From: Homalodisca vitripennis
Lineage: Eukaryota; Arthropoda; Insecta; Hemiptera; Cicadellidae
DNA length: 64,000 nt
Assembly: GCF_021130785.1 (NCBI RefSeq)
Contig: NC_060215.1
Span: 119,498,501-119,562,500, forward strand
Direction of reading: 5' to 3'
The translations under genes and the position numbers were made by a program. Position 1 is the first letter of the stretch. The number at the start of each line of letters is the position of its first letter. The notes beneath the pieces were generated by a model, which ran no database searches, had not been told where the DNA came from, and was given only the letters and a program-made list of their open reading frames with translations. Below, piece after piece: positions 13,301 through 25,334 of this stretch.

Positions 13301-16300
13301 GACATAACGGGGAAATTTTTTTAGGTCGGGGTGTTTTTAGCCCCAAATCTATCCTCACAGCTCTTTTTATCCATTAGAAATCAAAAAAACGGAATCATTC
13401 ATCAGTTTGATTTTTGTTCAGCCCTGTTTTTCCTCATGCTCTCATATTCAGTGCAAAGGGGCATAAAAAAATATACATTTAGGTCGATGTTGTTCAGCCC
13501 CCCTTTTTATTCTTTATTTGCTCTATATTCAGTAGCATTTACTAACGAAATCTTTTTTTCTGGTCGGGTGTTGTTCAGCCCCCCGTTTATCCTCACAGCT
13601 TGTTATAAGTAGGGCTACACATAGCTGAATTTTAATTTTTTCAGGGTGGATTTTGATTCAGCCCCTTTTCTATCCACACATTCCCCTTCCCGTACATCGG
13701 GTGGGGGGAATAAAACATCAGCTTATGTTGTTTAGCCCTGTGTAATTTTCAAGGCCCTTTTTATTCAGTAGCCTTGGCATAACGGAATCATTCATCTGGT
13801 CGAGGTTTTTAGCCTTGTCCCATCCCTTTCCGCTCTTTTTTTACAGTTTGACTATACTTTTTTGAATCAAATTAATTTAGCTGGATGTTTTTCAGCCCTG
13901 TCTATTTCCAAAAATCTCCCCTTCCAGTAATAATTCACATGGCGAAAACATACATTTACCACCATGTTGTTCGGCCCCCGTCTATCCCCAATTTGGGCTC
14001 CTTACAGTAGCATTGGAAAATAGCGGGGAATCATTCTTCAGCTTTATTTTTTTTTTAGTCCGTGTCGGTGTGGGGCTCTTAAAATACAGTACCCCCAGCA
14101 CCCTAGCAGAATCATTTTGTCAGCTCGTGTTGTATAGCCCCCGTCTACCCCATGGCTCCACATTTTAGAGCATTGGGCCTTTAAAGGAATCATTCATTAT
14201 GTTGATGTTTGTTCACCCCACTGTTATTTACAGCTCCCCCCGTCCCGTACCCCTGCAAAGTGGCGGAATCATTAAAAAGCTCGATGTGTTTTTTCCCCTT
14301 TTTTCCTCACAGGTCTAATATACAGTAGGGAATAGACATAGCGGGATCATTCATCAGCTTGATGGGTTTTTCAGTCCATGTCGGTGCTCAGGGCTCTCCT
14401 ATTTAAAATTTGCATGTTATAGCGGAAAACATTTTTAGCTTGATGTTGGTTTAGTCCCTGTCCCGGGGTCAGGGTTTTAAAATCAGTAGCCTGGTTTTTA
14501 GGGAATCATTCATCAGGGTCGATGTTGTTCGCCCCCCGTCTATCCCACAGCCTTTTCCTAAACGTAAAACCGGGTGGAAATTTTGCCAGAATTTTATTCC
14601 GTTTTAAGCTCGGGAAAAACTTTTCCCCGTTTTTCAAGCCCCCCTTTTTCTTAAAACCTTTCCCAACCCCGCTTTTTCCTTTATCCCGTAGAAAATAACA
14701 AAAGGCGGAAACAAAAATTCCATTTAGTTCGAAAAAGGGTTTGTTCCCCGCCCCTGTCTATTTTTAAGGCCTTTTATTCAGGTAAGGCCCCTTTGGGTTT
14801 TTCCCCCCTTAATTTGGAATTTTTTATTTTGTTTTTCCCTGTTGTTTTTAGGCCCCCCCCGTTTTTGCCTCCTTACCCCTCTTTGGTTTTTTACAGGTTT
14901 AACCTTTAAAACCATAGCTGGAAACATTTATTTTAAACTTGGGTTTTTGTTTCCCCCCCTTGTTTTAAAAATTCACCACAAACTTCCCCTATTTCAGTTT
15001 TTTTTACTGCCCCAATTTTTTTACCCCGGTTTTTCCCAATTTTGCAACCAAACAACCTGTTTTTTTCAGCCCTGTCTATTTTCTTTACAGGCTTTTTCAT
15101 TTTAATTTAGGTTTAAACAAATTAAGGGAAAATAAAAACCGGAATCATTTTTATTGGTTTTGGTTTTTTTTAGCCCTTAAAAAAGTCCCCTTTCCCTTAC
15201 CCCACTTCTTTTAATTTACAGGTAAGGAAAATTACTGGTTTTTGAAACCATTCATTTTTTTCCCCGCTGGTGTTTTTCACCTTTTCTATTTTAAAAAATC
15301 TCCCATTCCGTAATTTTGCCATGGCGGAATCATACATCACCACCATGTTGTTCAGGCCCCGTCTATTCCCCACTGGTCTCCCTTTCAGTAGCATTGGACA
15401 TAGGAAATCATTCATCAGTTTTATTTTGTTAGTCCGTGGGCGGTGCTCGGGGTTTTCCTTTTACAGTACCACTGGGACATGGAGAATCAAATTTTCAGCT
15501 CGATGTTGGGTTTAGCCCTGTCTATTCTCATAACTCTTAAATTTAGTAGCATTGTACATATCGAAAAATTTTTTTATTGGTCGATGGGGTTCAGCCCCCA
15601 CCTATCCTCATAGTCTCATATTCAGTAGCCCTTTAGGGCTTTAAAGGAAAATACATCGGTCGATGTTGTTTAGCCCCCGGGTTTTTCCTACGCTTGTTTA
15701 CAGTAGACTACCATTGCTGAATTTATTTACCGGGTGGATGTGTTTCAGCCCCTGTCTATCCACAAATCTTCCCTTTTCCCGTACTTCGGCAGTGGCGGAA
15801 TTTTATCATGCTCGATGTTTTTCTTTTCCCCCGTTATCCTCATGGTCTTCCCTTTTCGTAGTTTGGGGCATCGCGGAATCATTCATCAGCTTGATTTTGT
15901 TCAGTCCGGTCGGGGCTCGGGGGGTTCCTTTCCCCCTTTCCCCGGACAAAAGCCAAAACATTTTCCGCTCGAGTTTTTCAGGGGCCCCCCTTATTCCCCA
16001 TGCTCTCATATTCAGTGATTTGAATAACAGAATTTATTAAACAGGCGATGTTGTTCAGCCCCGTCCAAACCTCCAGCTCTCTTTTTCCAGTGGCTTTTCA
16101 CAAAACGGAATATTCTTTAGTTCGATGTTGTTATCCCCCGTCTATCCTTTATGGGGTTTCCCATGCAGTAGCATTGGGGCATAGCGGAAATTTATTTATC
16201 AGCTTTATTTTGTTCAGCCCTTTTCGGGCTCGGGGCTCTCCTTTACAGTTTCCACGGGGGCATAAACAGAAACATTCATCAGTCGATGTTGTTCAACCCC

Positions 16301-19300
16301 CATCTATCCTTTATAGTCTCACATTTTTGCTTTTGACATAACCCGAATCATTCATCAGGTCGATGTTTGTTCAGCAACCCCCGGGCTATCCCCACAGTCT
16401 CTTATCCGAGGAACTACACAAAGCGGAATATTCATCGTTTTGATGTTGTTCAGCCCTGGCTTTTTCTTAAGCTCTTATATTCAGTGGAAATTTTACATAA
16501 AGGAATCATTTATCTGGTCCATGTTGTTTAAGGGCCCCAGTCTATCCTTTCGTCTGGTTTCACAGTAGACTTTCCATAGCGAAAAATTTTTTCAGCTGGA
16601 TGTGGGTTTAGCCCCTGTTACCCCACCCTCTCCCCTTCAGTAATAAATTTCACCCTGGCCGGGAAACATGCCTCAACAAACCCGTTTTCAGGCCCCCGTC
16701 TATTCTTTTCAGCTTCAAATTAGTAGCATTGGACATAAACAGAATCATTCATCAGGTCGTTTTTGTTTCAGCCCCCGTTTATCCCCACAGTCTTTTTTTC
16801 CCGTTTAAAAATACACAAAGCGGAATCATTTCGTTCGATGTTGTTCAGCCCCTTTCTTTCCTTTTAAACCCCTTTTAAATTTAGTTTGCTTTAAAATAAA
16901 AGGAAAACATTTTTTTTTGGGCCTGTTGTTTAGCCCCGTCTATCCCCAAGCTTCTTATCCCTTAGAATACACAAAGCGGGAAACTTTATCAGTTGGGTGT
17001 TTTTTCGCCCTGTTATTTCCCAACTTTTTATTTCCCGTAATTGGGCCCTAAAGGAATCATAAACAAACCATGGTTTTCAGCCCCCTCTATTCAAGCTTCA
17101 TAAAAGTTGCATTGTCATAACGGGAAACAATTTTTTTTTGGTCGGGTTTTTAGCCCCAGTTTATCCTCTGTTTTTTTACAGTTAGACTAAAAGTTTTAAA
17201 ATTTTTCAGCGGGGTGTTTTTTTAGCCCTTTTCATCAAAAAATTCCCCTTTAGAAAACTGGGACTGGCGGAATTATACATCAACCCCCTGTTGTTTAGGC
17301 CCCCGTTATTCCCCAAGGTCTTATACAGTAGCATTGGGGCATAACGAAATTTTATTAAAAGGTTGATTTTTTTTAGTCCTTCTTCGGGCCCTTTATTTAA
17401 AAAACCTAAAAAGAGAATCATTATCAGCTGGGTGTTTTTCAGCCCCCGTCTTCTATAAAATTTTTCCCAAATTCCCGTAAATGGCAAATCGGAAAAATTT
17501 AAACCCCCCTGTTTTCAGCCCTTCCCATCCTCATAGCTTTTCAATTTTAGTAGCATTAGACAAAAAAGAAAACATTCATTTAGGTCGGTGTTTTTCAGCC
17601 CCCGTTTATCCTCACAGCTTTTAACATTTGAATAACAAAGCGGGAAACTTTACCCGTTGGGTGTTTTTTCGGGCCCCTTTTTTATTCCCAACTTTTTTCC
17701 CCCAGTACTTTGGGGATCGGGAATCATACTCGGTCGATGTTGTTTTACCCTGTCAAACCCCATGGTTTTTCCTATTCTGAAACATTGGAATACGGAAAAA
17801 ATTTTCTTCGGGTTTATTTTGTTCAGCCCCCTTTTTCTCTCAGGGTCTTTTTACCGAGTCCCAAAAATAAAAAAAGCGAATCATTTATCAGCTGGATGTT
17901 TATTTAACCCCTTCTATCCCAATTCCCAAATTCCCGTTTTCATTAGCCTCGGGAAAATTCATCAGGGCGATGTTGGGTTTTTCCCCGTTTTTCCCCCAGG
18001 GTCTTTATTCCCGTAGGATTAAAAAACGGAAAAAATTTTATCGGTTTGAGGGTTTTTGCCCCTTGGGCTTTTTCCCTTTAAACTTTTTTAATAGGGAATT
18101 TACATTTTTTTGGGAAACATTTTTTTTGGGGATGTTTTTTACCCTGGTTTTAAATTTCCTTAAGCTCCTGGGTTAACCCCCCAGGGGAAGGTTTGACCCC
18201 CTTTTAACCCTAGCTTGGGAAACATTTATTTTTAGTTGGGTTTTTTTTCAGGCCCCCCTCTTCCAACCTCTCCATTCCAAATAACCCGCAATGGGGAATC
18301 ATTCTCACCCATGATTTCAAACCCCTGTTATTTTTTAAGCTCTCAAAATTTAGTAGTTGGACCTATGGAAACATTCATTAGGTCGATTTTGTTCCCCCCC
18401 GTCATCCTTCCCGCTCCATCCAGTAAAATACCAAAAAACCCGGGAAACATTAAAAAAATTTGTGTTGTTCCGCCCCTGTCTTTCCCCAAGGTCTAATTCC
18501 CGTAGAATTGGGCATAACAGGAAACATTTTTCAGGTTGGTGGTTTTTCAAACCCCCGTTTCCTTCCGGGGGTCCTTTTAAGTACCCCAAAGCGGAATTTT
18601 TTCAGTTTTGATGTTGTTCAGCCCCCCTTTATCTTTATGGTTAATTCAGTAGGCATTTGGAAAAACGGAATCATTCATCAGGGGGGATGTTGTTCAGCCC
18701 CTTCCCCCAATTCTTTTATTTTGCTCCCTCATATTTTAGGTTTTGCCCATTTTGTTTATTTATAACAAAAATCATTTTTCTTGGGCATGTTGTTTTTCCC
18801 CAGTTTTTTCAGCTTTGGGGTTTTTTAGTAGACTAAAATAGCGAATCATTTATCAGGGTGGATGTGTTTTTAAACCCCTGTTTTTCCCCAAAATCTCCCA
18901 TTCCCGTAAATTGGACTGCGGAATCATCACCCCCATGTTTTTAGCCCCCGTTATTCTTCAGGGTTATAAATTTGTTTGATTGGAAAATAACGGAATTTAT
19001 TCATTGGTCGAGGGTTTTTTGCCTTTGTTTCCTTCAGCCTTTTTTTTACAGTAGGGCTAATTTTCTTTTTTGAATCCAAATTTATCAGCTGGATGTTTTT
19101 CAGCCCCCGTTTTAAACCAAACATTCCATTCCAGTAAACTGCACATGGGGAATCATACATTTTCCCCCCCAGGGTTTTTCAGCCCCGGGTTTTCCCCCTG
19201 GTTCCCATACAGTAGTTGGGGCATTGGGGGGAAAACATTCTTTAGCTTGATTTTTGTTCAGTCCGGTCGGTGCTCGGGGCCCCTTTCCCAAACAGTACCA

Positions 19301-22300
19301 AGGACTAGCAGAATATTCTCAGCTCGAGGGTTTTTTGCCCCCGTCTTTTCCCCATAACTCTAATTGTAGAAATTGCCTTTTCGGGGGTTATTTATTGGGG
19401 CGATTTTGTTCACCCCCCTTTTTCCTAAGCTCCCCCTACGTTTTCCCCCTTGGACTCGGGAAAATTTCAAAAACGATGTTGTTCGGGCCCCGTTTTCTCC
19501 ACAGTCTTAAAATTTCAGTAGAATACCCCTAGCGGGTCATTCACCCCGCTTGGGTGGTTTACCTGTCTTCCCCGGGGCTTCCTTCTTTGACTTGGATGGG
19601 AAATCAAAAATTTTTCCCCGAGTTTTTTATCCCCTGTTTCCCCCAGGGTTTTTATACAGTTTGCATGGGAAAAGCGGAAATTTATTTATCAGCTTGAAAT
19701 TTTTTCAGCCCCCTCATCCCCCGGGGTTTTCCCTTTCCCAAAAACCCCCAAAAAAGCGGGAATTATTATCAATTTGTTTTTGTTCGCCCCTTTTATTTTT
19801 TAAAAGCCCCTTTATTTCAGTTTGCATTGACATAACCCAAAATTTATTTTTCGTTCCATGTTGTTTAGCCCCCGTCTATCCTTTGCCCTCTTATTCCCGT
19901 AGACTACACAAAGCGGGAAAATTTATAAATTGGGTGTTTTTTCAACCCCTGTCTATCCCCTCTCCCATGCAGTTAAAAATTTACCCTAACGGAATCATTC
20001 AACACCTTGAATTTTTTCAGGCCCCCTATTTTTACGGGGTCTCCTTTTAATTACCAATTTGGGCCCAAAAAGGAAAACATTCATCGGTCGAGGGTTTTAA
20101 AACCCCCTATTCCTTAAGCTCTTTTTATACATTTGGGCTTACAGTTTAATTTATTATCGCTTTTTTTTCAAACCCGTTATCTAAAAATCCCCATTTCCCG
20201 TTTAAACTCACAAAGGGGGAATTTTCATCCCCCATGTTGTTCAGCCCTTTTATTTTTGGCCCCCTTTTTCAGTTGCATTGGACATAGGAAACATTTACTT
20301 TGGATTTTTTGTTTAGCCTTGTCTTCCTTCGGGGGGTTTAACAAGGTACCCCAAAATAGGAAACATTTATCAGCTGATGTTGGGTTTAGCCCCCCGTCTA
20401 TTTTCCCCAAATTCCCTTTCCCGTTAAAATTTTCAATCGGAAAAATTTATTTCCCCCCTGTTTTCAGCCCCCCTTATTCCCCAAGTCTATATTAGTAGAT
20501 TGGGCTAACGGGAAACATTCATCAGGTGTTTTTGTTCAAACCCCCAGTTTTCCTCACGCTCTTTTAAAAGTAAAAATAACAAGCGGGAAACATTTACCGT
20601 TGGGTGTGTTTTCAGCCCCGGGCTATCCCAAATCTCCCTTCTAGAATTGGCATCAGAATTTTTCCCTCAGGTCGGTGTTTGTTCACCCCGTCATCCAGGT
20701 TCTTATCCCTTTTTAATTAAAAAAGCGGAATCTTTAAAAGTTGATTTTGTTCCGCCCTTTTTTGGTTTCCCCGGGGTCTCCTTTTTTGTACCCCTTTGGG
20801 CATTCGGGGAAACCCCATCAGGTCGATGTTGTTCAGCCCCCATCTATTCCCCATTTGTTCAATTCAGTGCATTTACATAAAAAAATCATTTAAACTGGTG
20901 ATGTTGTTCAGCCCCCGTTTATCCTCCAGCTCTCTTATCCCGTAAGAAAATACACAAGCGGAAACATTTATCCGTTATGTTTTTCACCCCCGTCTATCCA
21001 ACTTCCCATGCCCCTACATTGGACTGGGGGAAAAAAAACATCAGCTTGTTTTGTTAGCCCGGGATTCTCCGGGGGTTTTTCAGTACCCCTTTGGGCAAAC
21101 GGGCATTTATTTTATCGGTCGAGGGTTTTTTAACCCCCCCTCTATCCTTCTGCTCTTTAATTCCTGTTGACTTTTTTTAGGGAAACATTCATCAGGTGGT
21201 TTTTTTCGCCCCGTCTATCCTAAAAGCCCCCTTTCCAGTTAAACTCACGGGGGAATCATTAACCCCCATGTTGTTCAGCCCCCGTTTCCCCCTTTCCCAT
21301 AATGCCTTCTTATATTCAGTTAGCAATTTTGATACCCAAAAATGGAATCATTTTCGGTCCAGTTGTTTAGCCCTGGGCTATCCCCAAGCTCTTTACCCGT
21401 AGGATTCACCCTTTCGGGAAACATTAATAGGTGATTTTTTTTCACCCCCCGTTTTATCCCAAAAACTCCCAGGTTTCCCGTACTTTCCCGCCAAAGGGGG
21501 AATCATTCAAAGTCGATGTCGTTCCCCCCCTTGGGTTTTCCTCACAGGTCAATATACAGTGCAATGGACATTGCAGGATTTTATTTTATCAGTTTATGTT
21601 GTTCGTCCGTGTTCGGTGTCGGGGCTCTCCTATTTTTCCCGTAGCATAGTTATAGCCGAAAACATATTTTCCCGTTGGTGTTGTTCGGTCCGTGTGGGCG
21701 GTGTCAGGGTTTAATATACAGTTGCATGGTTGTAGCGGAATCATTTTATTTAGCTCGATGTTGGGTTTAAACCCCCTTTTTATCCTTAAAAAGGGCTAAA
21801 ATTTCAGGGGCAATGGAATAGCAGGATCGTTTATCAGCTTGTGTTGTTTTAGTCCCGGGGGGGGGCTTTTAGGGCTTTCTATCAGTAGAAATAGTTATAG
21901 GGAATAATTTTTTAGTTGATTTTTTCGTCCGTGTTTGGTGTCAGGGTTCTAATATACAGTTAGCACTTGTTATAGCGGAAACATTTTTCAGCCCTTTTTT
22001 TTGTTCAGTCCGTGTCGGTGCTCAGGGTCTCCCTTTCGTAGCACTAGTTTTTAAAACGGAATCATTTTTCAGCTGATGTTGTTCAGTTTGGGGTCGGTGC
22101 TAGGGGGGTTTTAATATACAGAAACCCCTGGTTTTTAGCGGGGAAACATTTCAGCTCGATGTTGTTCAGCCCCCCCTATTCCCCACAGCTTTTATCCCTT
22201 AGAAATACACAAAGGGAATCATTATCAGTTCGATGTTGGGTTTTGGGCCCCCGTTTTTTAATAGTCTCATAAATTTAGTAGCATTTGTACAAAACGAATC

Positions 22301-23985
22301 ATTTTTCTTGTCCCTGTTGTTTAGCCCCAGTTTATCCTTTCAAACTCTGGTATACGTAGGGTAAAATAGTGAATCATTTATCAGCTGGATGTGTTTTAGC
22401 CCCGGGCTTCCCCACATCTCCCATTCCAGTAATACTGACATGACGGAATCAGGGGACAACACCCTGATCTTTAGCCCCTGGGCTATTTTTAACCCGGGTC
22501 TATAATTAGTAGTATTGGACATAACGGAAAACATTCCCTCGGTCGGGGTTTTTAGCCCGTCTATCCCAGCTCTTTTATCCTTTTGGAAATAAAAAGTTTT
22601 TAAAATTTTTTTTATTTTAGTTGGGTGTTTTTCAGCCCCCCCTTTTTTATTTTAAACTCTCCCAAATTCCCTAAAATTGGGGCATCGGAATCATACATTA
22701 CCCAAAGTTGTTCAGCCCCCGTCTAAACCCCATGGTCTCCTATTCAGTAGGTTGGAAAAACGAAAAACATTTATTTTTTCCCGATTTTGTTCAGCCCGTT
22801 TTCTCATGGGGTCTCCATTCAGTACATGGAATAACAGAATCATTCATCAGGTCGGTGTTGTTCAGCCCCTTTTTCTATTTTCATAAAACTCTTTATTTTT
22901 TAGTAGGATTATGTTTAAAATTTTCCGAAATTAAAATTTTTGGTGATGGGTTTTTTTAGCCCCTATTTTTCCCCATGGGTCTTATATTCAGTAGCATTGG
23001 CCCTAAAAGGGGTTTATTCATTTTGGTCGAGGGTTTTTTGCCCAGTTTATCCTTCACCACTTTTATTTCAGTAGAATACAAAAGTTTTAATCATTTAACC
23101 CGTGGATGTTTTTTTAGCCCCTGTTATCCCCCAAAAATTTCCCCTTCCAGTAATTTCGGGACTGGGGAAATTTTACATCACCCATGTTGTTTTACCCCTT
23201 TTCTTCCCCTGGTCTCCCATACAGTAGATTGGGGCCTAGCGGAAAAATTCTTTAGTTGATTTTGTTAGGCCGTTTTCGGTTTCTTGGGGGTCTCCCTTAC
23301 TTACCACGGACTTAAACAAATCATTCTCAGCTCGTTTGTTTAGCCCCTAAACCCCTTTGCTCTAAATTCAGTAGAAATTGGGCCCCCAAAAGGGTCATTC
23401 ATTAGGTCGATTTTGTTCCCCCCGTCTATCCTTACAGCTTTTTCCCCCGTAGAACTCAACGTGGGGGAAACATTCAACAGTTTGATGGGTTCGCCCTGTT
23501 ATTCCCCAAGGTCTAATATTCAGTGGCAATTTTACCCTTAAGGAAACATTTATCGGTTATGTTTTTAGGCCCTTGGCTTCCTTCAGGCCCCTTTTACACA
23601 GTGCCCATATTTTTTCGGAATTATTTATCAGCTTTTATGTTTTAGCCTTTTCTTTTTCCCCTTCTTTCCAGTTTTAAAATGGGCTGGCGGAAACCTTCTC
23701 AACCCCCGTTTTAGCCCCTGTCTATCCTACCGCTCTCCAAAGTACATTTGGGCATAACGAATCATTCTTTTTTCGATTTTGTTCAGCCCGTCTATCCTCA
23801 CAAAACTTTTTTTCAGTAAAAATACAAAAAGCCCGGGAAACAATTAAACAGTTCGATGGTTTTTCAGCCCCTGTCTATTCTCAAGCTCTTAAACAGTTTC
23901 CCCTGGGACATAAGGAATCATTTTTTTTGTCCATTTTTACCCCCCCTCTAAACCCTTACGCTCTTTAATTTCCAAAAATTTTGGG
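10325..23985. repeat. Satellite array, segment 2
   Basis: Continuation of the same 77-79 bp tandem array. Monomer subtypes are easier to follow here. At about 15270-15980 the order is subtype B (CCATTCCGTAAT and ACATCACCACCATG), C (CACTGGTCTCC), D (GTCCGTGGGCGGTGCTCGG), E (TCTATTCTCATAACTCT), F (CATAGTCTCATATTCAGTA), A (AGACTACCATTGCTGAA), then B, C, D and E again. The two D copies start about 473 bp apart. At about 21600-22150 a D-like subtype (with GTTATAGCGGAA) repeats several times in succession. No gene, RNA or transposon is recognisable inside. Confidence 0.85.
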
Positions 23986-25334
23986 GGAACTTTAAAAAAA
24001 AACAAATTTTTGAAAATTTTGTTTTTTGGCCCTTTTTCTTTTAAACTTTTAATGTCATAAAAAATTGGAATAATGGAAAATTCTTTATCTTTTTTCATTT
24101 GGTTTAGGGGAAGTCTTCCTTCGCTTGGATACGTGCCAACATACTTAATTCATTTGTTCCGGTGGTGTTTTCCAGGCCCCTGGTTATTTCCCCAAAAATT
24201 TCTTATTTAAATGCCTTTGGGTCATTGAATTTAACACCCTTTATTTAACCCCCCTTTTTTTTTAAATCTTAATTTTGTTTGGCAAAAGGTTCATTCTTGG
24301 GTTTAAAAGGATGTTATTTTTACCCGGGTTTTTTTTCCGTTAAGAACTATAAGTTTGAAAAATTTAAATTAAGTTTTTGCCCCGAACTAAACTCCCAATT
24401 TCCCCAAACTGCAAACAACATATCATTACCTGTTGCAGGGCCCCGAACTCAGGGCCCCAACATTTTTGGTAGGGAAAATTTTTCATATTGGTTTGTTTGG
24501 GCCCTTCGGGCCCCGGGTTCCAAAGGGCCCCTGGGAAAACAAAACACCCCAAACTTTTTTTGTTCCCCCCCTTTCATTTCAAAATTCTTTTTTGCTTGTC
24601 ATTTAAAAATTTTCTGGTTTAAAAGTTTTCAACCCCTCCTAATTTCCCCATTGCTCTCAATTTAAGTCATTTAAAACTTTTTTCGGAGTAACATCATTCA
24701 GGTTTTTTTTGTTTACCCCGGTTTTTCCTTCACAGGGGTTGGGTTTTACGTGGCTCCATTGCGGGCATTTACCAGGGTGGTGGTTTAAAACCCTGGTATT
24801 TTAAAACATTTTTCCAGTAAATTGGCCTTTTTTTGGAAAATACCATAATCGATTTGCATTTTTCCTCCCCTTTGGCCCCCTTAAAAACCTTTTAATTTAC
24901 AAAACGGAATCAAAAATTAAAAAGTTGGGTTTTGTTTAAAATCCGTGTGGGATCGGGGGCCTTTTTACAAAACCAAAAGGGGAGAGGAAAACAATGGATG
25001 CGCCATGTTTGTTAAACCCCCTTTTTCCCCTACTTTAAGAAGGCATTTAAAAAAAACAGTTTTTAATTTTTAAAAACATTTATTTGTCTTGCCCCCGTTT
25101 TATTACAAACCCCTTTTTTGTAAATACAAAAAGGGGTATTTATATTATTTGTTACCCCGTCAATTTCCCCTTTCCTATGCAGTCGTTGGGATAAAATAAA
25201 TTCAAAAAAATTTTTTTCAGTCCTTAAAAAAACTTTGCTGGGGTTCCTTTTCCCACTTTTTAGAAAAAAGAAAGAAAAATTAATTAGCCCTTCGCGTTGT
25301 TTTAAACCAAATTAATTTTTCCTTTCATTTTCTT
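23986..25334. other. Unassigned degraded island in the satellite
   Basis: Regular monomer words fade at about 23980 and resume at about 25335. In between the sequence is rich in homopolymers with a few satellite-like phrases (about 24690-24740). The longest open frame (24279-24665, plus strand) has no family resemblance and is full of Phe, Pro and Gly runs typical of homopolymer-rich DNA. I see no termini or target duplications. It could be a second decayed insertion or simply badly called satellite. Confidence 0.4.
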
